Source of the DNA: Pseudofrankia inefficax
Lineage (GTDB): Bacteria > Actinomycetota > Actinomycetes > Frankiales > Frankiaceae
Reading direction: 5' to 3'
Length of the DNA: 64,000 bases
NCBI RefSeq assembly: GCF_000166135.1
Contig: NC_014666.1
Span: 1,364,001 to 1,428,000 of the forward strand
Each line of letters opens with the position of its first letter. The first letter of the stretch is position 1. Of this stretch, positions 43,828 to 53,162 are shown piece by piece. Under the pieces are notes generated by a model, which saw nothing but the letters and a program-made list of their open reading frames with translations, was not told where the DNA came from and ran no database searches. The position numbers and the translations under genes were made by a program.

Positions 43828-46533
43828 GTGGCCACACGCACGACCGGGGCGGGCGCTCGACCCCGGGGGGGATCCGCCGCGTCCCGGTCCTCCGGAAGCG
43901 GCAGCCGGTCGGCGGCCCGCGGCGCGGGTGCGACCCGTCCCTCGGGCGGTTCCAGCGGCTCCGGCGGCGCCCGAGGGAAGTCCGCCAAGACGCCCTGGTC
44001 GCTCGCGGTGACGTTCTGGCTGCTGCGCGGGGTCGTCCGGCTGTGGCAGGCGATCGCGACGATGTTCGGCTCGTCGCTGCGGCACGTCCGGCGCGGCGGC
44101 AAGGAGCTGTGGATCGAGCCGGAGCACCGGCGCGACGGCGCGGGGCTCGCGTCGCTCGGCGGCGCGATCCTGACGCTGGCGGCGGTCTGGTTCCACGCGG
44201 CCGGCCCGGCTGGCTCCGGGCTCAACCTCGTGCTCCGGCTGCTGTTCGGCGCTGGCGCGATGCTGTTGCCGCTGATCGGGCTGGTCGCCGCGTGGCGGCT
44301 GGTGCGGGCGCCGGCGGACCCGGACAGCCGTGGCCGCGTCGTCATCGGCTGGGCCGCGACGACGCTGGGAACGCTCGGCTTCTACCACATCGTGCGCGGC
44401 ATTCCCGACTACTCCGGCGGTACTCGTCAACTGCGCGCCGCCGGGGGAACCGCGGGCTTCGTCGCGTCCTCGCCGCTGGCCGCGGCCGTCACCCCGTATG
44501 TCGCCGCGCCGCTGCTGATCCTGTTGGCACTGTTCGGCGTCCTCGTGGTCACCCGGACGCCGCTGCGCCAGGTGCCGGTGGTCTTCCGCGGCCTCGCCGA
44601 CCGGCTGGCCACCGGTCTGCGCGAGGACGCCACCGCCGGCCGCGGCCGGACCGGGGCCGGCACCGGCTTGGACGACCTCGACGACGGAGCCGGACTCGCG
44701 GACGAGCTGCTCTCCAGAGGCTCCGGGACGGGTGGGACGGGTGCCCCGACCAGCCGGGGTCGAGGCCGCTCCCGGGGCGGCCGCGCCGGCAAGTCGGTCG
44801 ACGACGTGTACGACATCGACGCCGCCGTCGGTCGCGGGCGAGTCCCACCACCGGGCGGCCACGGCCCCGCGGTGGAGGCCGGCGACATCCTCGATCTCGA
44901 CCTGGGCCTCGACCTCGGCCCGGGCCTGGAGGCCGAGGAGGCCGCCGAGGCGCCGCCGGCCGCCACCCGGCGCGCGCCACGGCAGCGTGCCTCAGCCGCC
45001 GCGTCGGCCCCGGCCGCCGCGGACGCCGACGACGAGATCGAGCACCTGGTGCCGGTGCCCGTCGAGGGCGACTACGTGCTCCCGTCACCGACGCTGCTGA
45101 AGTCCGGCACGCCGCCGAAGCTGCGGTCGGCCGCGACGGACGCCGTGATCGCCTCGCTGACCGACGTGCTCACCCAGTTCAAGGTGGACGCCCGGGTCAC
45201 CGGCTTCACCCGTGGCCCGACGGTGACCCGCTACGAGGTCGAGCTGGGCTCCGCGGTGAAGGTCGAGCGGATCACCCAGCTGGGGAAGAACATCGCCTAC
45301 GCGGTGAAGAGCCCCGACGTCCGGATCATCAGCCCGATCCCGGGCAAGAGCGCGGTCGGCATCGAGATCCCGAACACCGACCGGGAGCTGGTCTCGCTCG
45401 GCGACGTGCTGCGCAGCCCGGACGCGACCGGGAACCCGGCACCGCTGCTGGTCGGCCTCGGGAAGGACATCGAGGGCGGCTACGTCCTCGCGAACCTCGC
45501 GAAGATGCCGCACATCCTCATCGCGGGCGCCACGGGCGCGGGCAAGTCGACCTGCATCAACACGCTCATCACGAGCGTGTTGGCGCGCGCCACCCCCGAC
45601 CAGGTGCGGATGGTGCTCGTCGACCCAAAACGCGTAGAACTGACGAGCTACCAAGGAATTCCGCACCTCATCACGCCCATCATCACGAACCCCAAAAAGG
45701 CGGCCGACGCGCTGCAGTGGGTCGTGAAGGAGATGGAAAACCGATACGAGGATCTCGCGGCCTGCGGTGTTCGCCATGTGGACGACTTCAACCGCAAGGT
45801 GCGAAACGGCGAGATCGTCGCGCCTCCCGGTTCGGAACGCGTCTACACCCCTTACCCGTACATCCTGGCGATCGTCGACGAGCTGGCCGACCTGATGATG
45901 GTCGCTCCCCGTGACGTCGAGGACGCGATCTGTCGGATCACCGCGATGGCGCGTGCCGTCGGCATCCACCTGGTGCTCGCTACCCAGCGGCCCTCCGTCG
46001 ACGTCGTCACCGGCCTGATCAAGGCCAACGTGCCGTCTCGGCTGGCGTTCGCCATGGCGTCCCTGGCCGACAGCCGGACCATCCTCGACCAGGCCGGCGC
46101 CGAGAAGCTGGTCGGCCTTGGCGACGCCCTCTTCCTGCCGATGGGGGCCAGCAAGCCGGCCCGTATCCAGGGCGCCTACGTCTCCGAGGACGAGATCGCC
46201 GCGATCGTCGACCACACCAAGGAACAGGCGGTGCCGGCGTTCCGCGAGGACGTGTTCGAGGGGGAGGCCGGGCCCCGCAAGGAGATCGACGAGGAGATCG
46301 GCGACGACATGCAGCTGTTCCTGCAGGCCGTCGAGCTCGTCGTGAGCTCCCAGTTCGGGTCGACCTCGATGCTGCAGCGCAAGCTGCGGGTGGGTTTCGC
46401 GAAGGCCGGCCGGTTGATGGACCTGATGGAGAGCCGCGGGATCGTCGGACCCACCGAGGGTTCGAAGGCCCGTGATGTCCTGGTGATGCCAGATGAGCTA
46501 GAAGGACTTCTAGTTACGTTGCGGAGTGGCTGA
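43828..46533 (+). CDS. ftsK: DNA translocase FtsK/SpoIIIE
   Basis: 901 residues. Septal membrane-anchored motor that moves chromosome DNA. A Ser/Gly/Arg-rich N-terminus (1-55) precedes about four membrane segments (about 60-250), then an Asp/Ala/Pro-rich linker (about 260-400). The motor has [14 protein letters not shown] (alpha region, about 458), Walker A GATGAGKS (about 567), Walker [14 protein letters not shown] (about 678) and [21 protein letters not shown] (about 715). The C-terminal gamma winged helix (about 830-901) reads skewed DNA motifs. Codons between about 45620 and 45850 are less G/C-rich than the rest. Confidence 0.95.
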   Translation: MATRTTGAGARPRGGSAASRSSGSGSRSAARGAGATRPSGGSSGSGGARGKSAKTPWSLAVTFWLLRGVVRLWQAIATMFGSSLRHVRRGGKELWIEPEHRRDGAGLASLGGAILTLAAVWFHAAGPAGSGLNLVLRLLFGAGAMLLPLIGLVAAWRLVRAPADPDSRGRVVIGWAATTLGTLGFYHIVRGIPDYSGGTRQLRAAGGTAGFVASSPLAAAVTPYVAAPLLILLALFGVLVVTRTPLRQVPVVFRGLADRLATGLREDATAGRGRTGAGTGLDDLDDGAGLADELLSRGSGTGGTGAPTSRGRGRSRGGRAGKSVDDVYDIDAAVGRGRVPPPGGHGPAVEAGDILDLDLGLDLGPGLEAEEAAEAPPAATRRAPRQRASAAASAPAAADADDEIEHLVPVPVEGDYVLPSPTLLKSGTPPKLRSAATDAVIASLTDVLTQFKVDARVTGFTRGPTVTRYEVELGSAVKVERITQLGKNIAYAVKSPDVRIISPIPGKSAVGIEIPNTDRELVSLGDVLRSPDATGNPAPLLVGLGKDIEGGYVLANLAKMPHILIAGATGAGKSTCINTLITSVLARATPDQVRMVLVDPKRVELTSYQGIPHLITPIITNPKKAADALQWVVKEMENRYEDLAACGVRHVDDFNRKVRNGEIVAPPGSERVYTPYPYILAIVDELADLMMVAPRDVEDAICRITAMARAVGIHLVLATQRPSVDVVTGLIKANVPSRLAFAMASLADSRTILDQAGAEKLVGLGDALFLPMGASKPARIQGAYVSEDEIAAIVDHTKEQAVPAFREDVFEGEAGPRKEIDEEIGDDMQLFLQAVELVVSSQFGSTSMLQRKLRVGFAKAGRLMDLMESRGIVGPTEGSKARDVLVMPDELEGLLVTLRSG

Positions 46534-46569
46534 CGTCAGTCAGTTGGTCCTCTCGGGTCCCGTTGCGGG

Positions 46570-46598
46570 TTTCGACCGGCGGCGTTGAATCGTAAACT
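46570..46598 (+). promoter_or_regulatory. Promoter upstream of the RodZ-like gene
   Basis: TTTCGA (46570-46575), 17-bp spacer, TAAACT (46593-46598). A small palindrome cagac-aac-gtctg (46600-46612) lies at the expected start site. It gives a leader of about 145 nt. Confidence 0.5.
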
Positions 46599-46751
46599 CA
46601 GACAACGTCTGTTCATCGCCGCTTGGCCGCTCTCTCCCCGCGCTTCGTTGATCGTCATTGGCTGACCGTCGTCCCCACGCCGGTCGCCGATGTCGGGTCA
46701 TCGGGGTCGCGGCAGCGCGGACCAGCGCCGGACGCGTGCGGAGGTTCGCCC

Positions 46752-47648
46752 GTGGTGGCTATCGACGAGCCGCGCGACCAGCGACGCGCCGAAATTCCCG
46801 GCCCGTCGCCGGACGGGCCGGCTGCTGCGCCCGTGACCCCCGCGGCCCCCGGGTCCGCCGATCCGGCCGGCTCCTGCGGCGCGCGGCTGGTCGCCGCCCG
46901 GGTGGCCGCCGGCATGTCGATCGAGGAGGTCAGCGCCCGCACCCGGATCCGGGCCACGCTGATCCGCCAGATGGAGGAGGACGACTTCGCGGCGGTCGGT
47001 GGCGCCGTGTACGCGCGTGGCCACATCCGCGGCATCGCCCGCGCGCTCGGCGTCGCCCCGGAGCCGATCGTCGCGGCCTTCGACGCCGCCCAGCCGGGCG
47101 GGCCGACCCCGTCGTTCACCACCCCGGCCAACTCGTTCGACCCGCTGCGCCATGGCGCCACCAGTGGGAGCAGCCGGCGCTGGGGGGCCGCGATGGTCGT
47201 CGCCGCGGTCGTGTTCTGCGCCGTCCTGCTGTTCACGCTGTTGCGGCCGGGCCCGTCGCACAGCCAGCAGCCCGGGGCGGCGTCGAGCTCCCGCAGCCCC
47301 GTCGCCGCGGCACCGGCCAGGGCCGAGCCCGCCCCGACGACGCCGGCGCCGACCCAGGTCAGCCTGCGGCTGCAGGCCGTGAGCGCGCCGAGCTGGCTGC
47401 AGGTCAGCGATGACTCGAACAAGGTGCTTTACCAGCAGATCCTCACGAAGGGCGCGTCCCAGACCCTGACGGCCAAGGCCATGCGGATACGGATCGGCAA
47501 CGCGGGCGCGATGAGCCTGAACTGCAACGGCCGCGACCTGGGCTCGCTCGGCGGTCCGGGCCAGGTCGTCACGGTGCAGGTCGGGCTGGGCGACGCCGGT
47601 GCGTGCACGGTCGAGGGCAACCCGGCGTCGGCGAACCCGGCGCGCTGA
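46752..47648 (+). CDS. RodZ-like helix-turn-helix membrane protein
   Basis: 298 residues from GTG 46752, which has GGAGGT 6 nt upstream. Residues 45-110 form the RodZ-type helix-turn-helix (RLVAARVAAGMSIEEVSART, YARGHIRGIARALG as landmarks). One membrane segment lies at 144-164. The outside part has a Pro/Ala linker and a C-terminal DUF4115-like beta domain (SAPSWLQVSDDSNKVLYQ; MRIRIGNAGAMSLNCNGRD). RodZ links cell shape machinery to the membrane; in actinomycetes the gene sits between ftsK and rimO, as here. The earlier open frame from 46623 lacks features. Confidence 0.82.
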   Translation: MVAIDEPRDQRRAEIPGPSPDGPAAAPVTPAAPGSADPAGSCGARLVAARVAAGMSIEEVSARTRIRATLIRQMEEDDFAAVGGAVYARGHIRGIARALGVAPEPIVAAFDAAQPGGPTPSFTTPANSFDPLRHGATSGSSRRWGAAMVVAAVVFCAVLLFTLLRPGPSHSQQPGAASSSRSPVAAAPARAEPAPTTPAPTQVSLRLQAVSAPSWLQVSDDSNKVLYQQILTKGASQTLTAKAMRIRIGNAGAMSLNCNGRDLGSLGGPGQVVTVQVGLGDAGACTVEGNPASANPAR

Positions 47649-47726
47649 CCCGCCACGTCTCGTCAGGAGATGGTCCGTCGGGTGTCCGACCCCTGGGCGC
47701 GGCAGCGCCCGACCGGTCCCGCCCGG

Positions 47727-47732
47727 TAGCCT
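47727..47732 (+). promoter_or_regulatory. -10 element TAGCCT directly before rimO
   Basis: TAGCCT ends 6 nt before the rimO GTG; no ribosome binding site precedes it. Probable leaderless transcript covering rimO-pgsA-cinA. Confidence 0.5.
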
Positions 47733-47738
47733 GACCTG

Positions 47739-49271
47739 GTGCCCGCCGGTCAAGCTCATCGCGTCGCTCTGGTCACGCTGGGCTGTTCGCGCAACGAGGT
47801 CGACTCGGAAGAGCTCGCCGCCCGGCTGGCGGCGGGCGGCTTCCGGCTGGTCGACGACGCCGCCGACGCCGACGCGGTGCTGGTGAACACCTGCGGCTTC
47901 GTCGATGTGGCCAAGAAGGACTCGATCGACGCGCTGCTCGCCGCGGACGGGCTACGCGGCGGTGGCGGCAGCGGGCCCGGCCCGCAGGCCGTCGTCGCGG
48001 TCGGCTGCCTCGCCGAGCGTTACGGTGCCGAACTCGCCGAGAGCCTGCCCGAGGCCGACGCCATCCTCGGCTTCGACGCCTACCCGGACATCGCCGACCG
48101 GCTGTCCGCCGTGCTGGCCGGCAACCGGCCGGCCGCGCACGTGCCGCGCGACCGCCGGTCGTTGCTGCCGATCAGCCCGGTCGACCGTGGCGCGGCGGCG
48201 GCCGGGGTGGTCGTACCAGGACACGGCACGCACGCGCCGACGAGCGTGGGCGCGGCGGTGGTCCGCCGGCGGCTGGACGACGGGCCGGTCGCGGCGCTGA
48301 AGATCTCCAGCGGCTGCGACCGGCGGTGCAGCTTCTGCGCGATCCCGTCGTTCCGCGGCTCGCACGTCTCCCGGCCGCCGCAGGACATCCTGGCCGAGGC
48401 CGAGTGGCTGGCCGGCCAGGGCGCCCGCGAACTGGTGCTCGTCAGTGAGAACTCGACCTCCTACGGCAAGGACCTCGGCGACCTGCGCGCCCTGGAGAAG
48501 CTGCTGCCGCAACTGGCGGCCACGCCCGGCATCGTCCGGGTCCGCACGGTGTACCTGCAGCCCGCCGAGACCCGCCCGACGCTGCTTGAGGTGCTGCTGA
48601 CCACCCCGGGGGTCGCGCCCTACCTGGACCTGTCGTTCCAGCACGCGAGCCCGGCCGTGCTGCGCCGGATGCGCCGGTTCGGTGGCTCGGCCGACTTCCT
48701 CGACCTGCTGCGCCGCGGCCGTGCCTTCGCGCCGGCCCTGGGTGCCCGGTCGAACTTCATCGTCGGCTTCCCCGGCGAGACGCCCGAGGACCTCGACATT
48801 CTCGCCGACTTCCTCGAACAGGCCGAGCTGGACGCGATCGGGATCTTCGGCTACTCGGACGAGGACGGCACCGAGGCCGTCGGCCTGCCCGGCAAGCTCT
48901 CCGAGGCCGAGATCGAGGACCGCCGTGCCCGGATCGCCGACCTCGTCGAGCAGCTCACCGCCGCCCGCGCCGAGCGCAGGGTCGGCGAGACCGTCGAGGT
49001 CCTGGTCGAGGAGATCGACCCCGACGCGACGCTCGACGCCGAGGCGGCCCGGTTCGCCTACGGCAGCGCCGCGCATCAGCAGCGTGACGCCGACGGTGCC
49101 TGCTCCGTGCGGCTCTCGGCAGGTGCCAGCGACGTGCCCGTGGCCGTCGGCGACCTGGTGGCGGCCCGGGTGGTCGGCACCGAGGGCGTGGACCTGGTGA
49201 CCGAGCTCGTCGAGGTGGTCGACCGGGCCAGTGGCGGGTCGGTGCCGGTAGCCGCCGGAGCCCGTCCGTGA
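47739..49271 (+). CDS. rimO: Ribosomal protein S12 methylthiotransferase RimO
   Basis: 510 residues. Radical SAM enzyme that methylthiolates an aspartate of S12. The N-terminal UPF0004 domain has [19 protein letters not shown] with the first cluster cysteine, [16 protein letters not shown] and [10 protein letters not shown]. The radical SAM motif is CDRRCSFC (about 193-200). The C-terminal TRAM domain spans about 405-500. Length is above E. coli (441) because of a Gly/Pro insert near residue 65 and a loop near 165. The stop overlaps the pgsA start by 4 nt. Confidence 0.95.
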   Translation: MPAGQAHRVALVTLGCSRNEVDSEELAARLAAGGFRLVDDAADADAVLVNTCGFVDVAKKDSIDALLAADGLRGGGGSGPGPQAVVAVGCLAERYGAELAESLPEADAILGFDAYPDIADRLSAVLAGNRPAAHVPRDRRSLLPISPVDRGAAAAGVVVPGHGTHAPTSVGAAVVRRRLDDGPVAALKISSGCDRRCSFCAIPSFRGSHVSRPPQDILAEAEWLAGQGARELVLVSENSTSYGKDLGDLRALEKLLPQLAATPGIVRVRTVYLQPAETRPTLLEVLLTTPGVAPYLDLSFQHASPAVLRRMRRFGGSADFLDLLRRGRAFAPALGARSNFIVGFPGETPEDLDILADFLEQAELDAIGIFGYSDEDGTEAVGLPGKLSEAEIEDRRARIADLVEQLTAARAERRVGETVEVLVEEIDPDATLDAEAARFAYGSAAHQQRDADGACSVRLSAGASDVPVAVGDLVAARVVGTEGVDLVTELVEVVDRASGGSVPVAAGARP

Positions 49272-50041
49272 CGGTGGCCGGCACGGCCGACGGCGCCGCG
49301 GTGCCGGATGACGAGGCCGTCGGTACCGCGGCGCCGGACGACGCCGTGCCGGTCGCGGTCGACGGGGCGATTCCGGCCGCCCGCGTGCCCGCCGCCGCGG
49401 AGACCGAACCGGTCGCATCCGGGGCGCGGCTGCTCAACATCGCGAACATCCTGACGATCATGCGGCTCGTCCTGGTGCCGGTGTTCGTCGTGTTCCTGTT
49501 CGTCGGGCCACACGAGGACGCCTGGCGGCTCGCCGCGTTCGCCGCCTATGCCGTCGCCGCCGTCACCGACCAGATCGACGGCGCGGTGGCCCGCAGGCAC
49601 GGCCTGGTGACGGAGTTCGGGGCGTTCGTCGACCCGGTCGCGGACAAGGCGCTGACCGGCGCGGCGCTGGTGTCGCTCTCGATCCTGAACGAGATCCCGT
49701 GGGCGGTCACCGCGGTCATCGTCGTGCGCGAGCTGGGCGTCACCCTGCTGCGGCTGTGGGTCATCCGCCACGGGGTGATCGCCGCCAGCCGCGGCGGCAA
49801 GATCAAGACGTTGCTGCTGAACATCTCGCTGGGCCTCGCGGTGCTGCCGCTCACCGGGCTGGCGGCGGACGTCAGCAAGGCGGTGCTGGCTGTCGCGCTG
49901 GTCGTGGCCGTCGCCACCGGCGTCGACTACGTCGCCAGGGCTCTGAAGCTGCGCAACACCTCCAGGGCGGCGCGGCAGCCCGCCGAGGCCAGGGCCGGGG
50001 AGGCGCCGGATGGGGCTGGACGGGACGTCGATGCTGGCTGA
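49268..50041 (+). CDS. pgsA: CDP-diacylglycerol--glycerol-3-phosphate 3-phosphatidyltransferase
   Basis: 257 residues. Makes phosphatidylglycerol phosphate in the membrane. The CDP-alcohol phosphotransferase signature is complete: [20 protein letters not shown] then VDPVADK (about residues 101-127). An N-terminal ~55-residue Ala/Asp/Pro-rich extension precedes the first membrane segment ([20 protein letters not shown]). About five hydrophobic segments follow. GTG start overlaps rimO, and its 3' end overlaps cinA by 32 nt. Confidence 0.93.
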   Translation: MTVAGTADGAAVPDDEAVGTAAPDDAVPVAVDGAIPAARVPAAAETEPVASGARLLNIANILTIMRLVLVPVFVVFLFVGPHEDAWRLAAFAAYAVAAVTDQIDGAVARRHGLVTEFGAFVDPVADKALTGAALVSLSILNEIPWAVTAVIVVRELGVTLLRLWVIRHGVIAASRGGKIKTLLLNISLGLAVLPLTGLAADVSKAVLAVALVVAVATGVDYVARALKLRNTSRAARQPAEARAGEAPDGAGRDVDAG

Positions 50042-51326
50042 GGTCGTCGCGGTCGGTGACGAACTGCTCTACGGCGACATCATCAACGGCAACGCGGCCT
50101 GGCTGGGCCGCCACCTCGCCGACGTCGGGGTGCGGGTCGAGCGGTCGGTCGTCGTCGGCGACGACGTGACGGTCATCGAGCAGGCGCTGCGGGCCGCCGC
50201 CGGCCGGGCCGACGTCGTGGTCGTCACCGGTGGCCTCGGGCCGACGCAGGACGACCTCACCCGTGAGGGCCTCGCCGCCGCCGCAGGGGTGGGGCTGCGG
50301 CGCGACGACTTCCTCGAGGCCCAGCTGCGCCGCCGGTTCCGCGAGCTGGGCCGCCAGGTGCCCGAGATGAACTACCGGCAGGCCGATCTGCCCGAGAGCG
50401 CCGAGCCGTTGCCGAACGTCCCCGGCACCGCTCCGGGCGTCCGGGCCGAGATCGGCCAGGCCGTGGTCTACGCGCTGCCCGGCGTGCCGCACGAGATGTA
50501 CGCGATGTTCACCGCGAGCGTGCTGCCGGACCTGCTGCGCCGGGCCGGCCAGCCCGCGGTCGTCGTGCACCGCGTGCTGCGCACGGCCGGAATCTGGGAG
50601 TCGGCCGTCGCCGAGGCGGTGGCCGGCGAGGTCGAGCGCCTGCGTGGCGTGGGGAACCCGACCATCGCCTTCCTCGCCAGCGGCGGGCAGACCAGGCTGC
50701 GGATCACCGCGCGGGCCGGCGACCGGGCCGAGGCCGATCGGCTGATCGCGCCGGTCGAGGCCGCGGCGCGCGCCGCGCTCGGCCCGGCCGTCTACGGCGT
50801 CGACGACGAGACGCTCGCCGGCGTGGTCGGCCGGCAGCTGACCACCCGGACCGCCACGATCGCCGTCGCCGAGTCGCTCACCGGCGGCCGGCTGGCCGCG
50901 GCGTTCACCGAGACGCCCGGTGCGTCCGCGTACTTCCGCGGCGGCGCGGTCGTCTACGCGACCGACTCGAAGGCCTCGGTGCTCGGCGTCGACCCGGAGA
51001 TCCTGGCGACCGACGGCGCTGTGTCGGCGCGCGCCGCGGCGGCCCTCGCGGTCGGCGTCCGGGACCTGTTCGGTGCCACCTGGGGGCTGGCGACGACGGG
51101 TGTCGCGGGGCCCGACGAGCAGGAGGGGAAGGCCGTCGGCACGCTGCATCTGGGTCTGGCCGGTCCGGACGGCACGACGACCCGTTCGCTGCGCCTGCCC
51201 GGTGACCGGCCGCGTATCCAGACCTTCGCGGTTGTCCAGGCGCTGGACGTGTTACGTCGTACGCTCTCGGGACTGCCGGTGGCGGGCACCGGGCCGTCAG
51301 GAGCCATGGAGCTTCCGGACAGATAA
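50010..51326 (+). CDS. cinA: CinA family protein (competence/damage-inducible)
   Basis: 438 residues. N-terminal MoaB/MogA-like domain ([40 protein letters not shown]) linked to pyrophosphatase activity on ADP-ribose, and a C-terminal nicotinamide-mononucleotide deamidase-type domain (IAVAESLTGGRLAAAFTETPGAS, landmark AESLTGG; TTGVAGPDEQEGKAVGT). ATG 50010 has GGGGAGG at 6 nt; ATG 50031 would match many homologues more closely. In actinomycetes it follows pgsA and precedes clgR. Confidence 0.92.
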   Translation: MGLDGTSMLAEVVAVGDELLYGDIINGNAAWLGRHLADVGVRVERSVVVGDDVTVIEQALRAAAGRADVVVVTGGLGPTQDDLTREGLAAAAGVGLRRDDFLEAQLRRRFRELGRQVPEMNYRQADLPESAEPLPNVPGTAPGVRAEIGQAVVYALPGVPHEMYAMFTASVLPDLLRRAGQPAVVVHRVLRTAGIWESAVAEAVAGEVERLRGVGNPTIAFLASGGQTRLRITARAGDRAEADRLIAPVEAAARAALGPAVYGVDDETLAGVVGRQLTTRTATIAVAESLTGGRLAAAFTETPGASAYFRGGAVVYATDSKASVLGVDPEILATDGAVSARAAAALAVGVRDLFGATWGLATTGVAGPDEQEGKAVGTLHLGLAGPDGTTTRSLRLPGDRPRIQTFAVVQALDVLRRTLSGLPVAGTGPSGAMELPDR

Positions 51327-51345
51327 CGGTCGAGGAGGCGCGGTC

Positions 51346-51690
51346 ATGATGGATCTCCACTATGATCGCGAGATGAGCCCGTATGCCGCGCCCCACCGGA
51401 CTGGGGACGTGCTGCGTCGGGACGCGTTGAACGGCGGCGAAAGCTTCCGCCTGACGGCGGCGGGGCGGAATGTCGGAGTTGAGATGGTCCCGCTGCTGTC
51501 GGGTCGGAACCTTCGCCAAATCGGCATAAGGCCGCGGGATGTCCGGGCCGCCGGTGACGACGCCCGGGGCGGCCGCGGCGCTGGTCGGATGGCGTGTAGG
51601 GAATCCTCGGTCTTCGATCTGGGTTGCTCGACGCAGGGCTACGGTCCCGTTAACGACGGCCCGACGGCCGCGTCGGTGGGTATACGGTGA
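51346..51690 (+). CDS. Possible 114-residue protein between cinA and clgR
   Basis: ATG 51346 has GAGGAGG 7 nt upstream and begins [20 protein letters not shown]. The first ~60 codons have moderately coding-like third positions; the later part does not. No domain is recognised. The candidate clgR promoters fall inside the second half. Either a real small gene or a chance frame in a regulatory region of 395 nt. Confidence 0.35.
   Translation: MMDLHYDREMSPYAAPHRTGDVLRRDALNGGESFRLTAAGRNVGVEMVPLLSGRNLRQIGIRPRDVRAAGDDARGGRGAGRMACRESSVFDLGCSTQGYGPVNDGPTAASVGIR
51600..51625 (+). promoter_or_regulatory. Candidate stress sigma promoter upstream of clgR
   Basis: GGAAT (51600-51604), 18-nt spacer, GTT (51623-51625) resembles the GGAAC/T-N17-18-GTT pattern of SigE/SigH-type ECF sigma factors. 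In Mycobacterium tuberculosis clgR is transcribed by SigE. A second, housekeeping-like -10 (TACGGT, 51683-51688) lies closer to the gene. Confidence 0.35.
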
Positions 51691-51721
51691 AGCTCAGCCC
51701 GTGGACGAAGGGGGAGGCGCG

Positions 51722-52039
51722 ATGGTCCTGCTCCGACGCATGATCGGCGAGGCGCTCCGCCGCCGCCGCCAGGATCAGCACCGCACGCTGCGCGAGGTGT
51801 CGTCCGCGGCGCGGGTCTCGCTCGGTTACCTGTCCGAGGTCGAGCGGGGGCAGAAGGAAGCCAGCTCCGAGCTGCTCGCGTCGATCTGCGACGCGCTCGG
51901 CGTCCGGCTGGCTGATCTGCTCCGCGAGGTCAGCGACGACGTGGAACTGGCCGAGCTCGCGACCGAGACGCCGCGCGTCGGCGCGCCGATGGTGGTGTCC
52001 GCCCGCCCACCGGCCCCGATGGTCGACCGGGCCGCCTGA
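51722..52039 (+). CDS. clgR: XRE family regulator ClgR
   Basis: 105 residues from ATG 51722, preceded by GGGGGAGG. The helix-turn-helix reads [32 protein letters not shown] (landmarks [14 protein letters not shown] and [10 protein letters not shown]), almost diagnostic for ClgR, the activator of clp protease genes and, in mycobacteria, of pspA. It follows cinA as in Streptomyces and precedes pspA-pspM as in Mycobacterium. The variable C-terminus is Pro/Ala-rich. ClgR is itself a Clp substrate in other species; no clear Clp degron ending can be claimed here (it ends VDRAA, which resembles an AA-type degron). Confidence 0.9.
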   Translation: MVLLRRMIGEALRRRRQDQHRTLREVSSAARVSLGYLSEVERGQKEASSELLASICDALGVRLADLLREVSDDVELAELATETPRVGAPMVVSARPPAPMVDRAA

Positions 52040-52250
52040 CCGCTGCGACGTTTCACCGGCCGGCGGTTGTTCGCGGGTTCTCGGTGTCGCTTTGTTCCAT
52101 TCCGTCCGAATTGTCCGACACGGTGACCATCGCTTTGACCGAGAGTTCTGCCTGGTCAGCGGCGCGCGTGTCTGATCTCGGACATATCTCGCGCCGGCGA
52201 CCTGCGTCGCGGGGGGTTTCTCCGGCGCCTGGACGTGCGACGATCGGAGC

Positions 52251-53138
52251 ATGGCGAATGTCGTCCGCCGGGCCTTCCGCTATCTGTCGGCGTCGGCGAA
52301 CCGGAAGTTCGATGAGAAGGCCGATCCGCGGGTGCAGATCGACCAGGCCATCGACGAGAGCCGTCGCCAGCATGAGGCGCTGCGCCAGCAGGCCGCCCTC
52401 GTGCTCGGCAACCAGCGCCAGCTGGAGATGCGGATGGCTCGCCAGATCGAGAACGTCGCGAACCTCACCGAGTCGGCGCGCACCGCGCTGACCTTCGCCG
52501 ATGACGCGCGGGCGGCCGGTGACACGGCGACCTCGGCCCAGTACGAGCAGACCGCGCAGACGTTCGCCAGCGAGCTGGTCTCCGCCGAGGCGGCCCTGGA
52601 GGACATGCGCACCCTGCACCAGCAGGCCGAGCAGTCCAGCGGACTGGCCCGCCGGGCGGTCGACGACAACACCGAGCGGCTGCGCCAGCAGCTCGCCGAG
52701 CGGGCCCGCCTGTTGACCCAGATCGAGCACGCCGCGATGCGCGAGCAGATGAGCAAGGCGATGGAGTCGATGTCGGAGCTCACTCCGCCCGGCGACACAC
52801 CGACGCTCGCGGAGATCAGGGAGAAGGTCGAGAAGCGGTACTCGGTCGCCCTCGGCCGCCACGAGCTCGCGTCCTCCGGCGTCGAGGCGCGGATGCTGGA
52901 GGTCCGCCGGGCGAGCATCGACGCGCGGGCCACCAACCGGCTCGCCGAGCTGCGGGCCAGCCTCCCGCCCGCGCCGGGCGCGGCCCAGGGCGAAGCCGGC
53001 GGCCCGGCGCAGCAGGTGGCGGCCGGCGCCGACCGGGTTGCCCTGGGCAAGAGCGAGCAGCCCGCGCCGGCCACCCCCACCACGCATGGCGCCCCGGAGA
53101 ACCAGGGCGCCCCGGGCCCGGCGACCAACGGCCACTGA
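52251..53138 (+). CDS. pspA: PspA/IM30 family membrane stress protein
   Basis: 295 residues. Long coiled-coil helices throughout: NVVRRAFRYLSASANRKFDEKADPR as amphipathic N-terminus (landmark ANRKFDEKADP), QIDQAIDESRRQHEALRQQAA, and LELRASLP-type end helix, followed by a 55-residue Ala/Pro/Gly-rich tail not needed for the fold. PspA coats and stabilises stressed membranes. Start ATG 52251; GACGAT ends 6 nt upstream, so a leaderless mRNA is possible. It is placed after clgR and before a PspM-like gene. Confidence 0.92.
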   Translation: MANVVRRAFRYLSASANRKFDEKADPRVQIDQAIDESRRQHEALRQQAALVLGNQRQLEMRMARQIENVANLTESARTALTFADDARAAGDTATSAQYEQTAQTFASELVSAEAALEDMRTLHQQAEQSSGLARRAVDDNTERLRQQLAERARLLTQIEHAAMREQMSKAMESMSELTPPGDTPTLAEIREKVEKRYSVALGRHELASSGVEARMLEVRRASIDARATNRLAELRASLPPAPGAAQGEAGGPAQQVAAGADRVALGKSEQPAPATPTTHGAPENQGAPGPATNGH

Positions 53139-53162
53139 GCCAGCTCGCGGGGGGAACGGACG

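Noticed and set aside
43323-44345. Upstream extension of the membrane protein frame to 721 codons
   Set aside because: It would run through padR and antisense to ftsK; the ATG at 43322 with an ATGA overlap to padR is the natural start.
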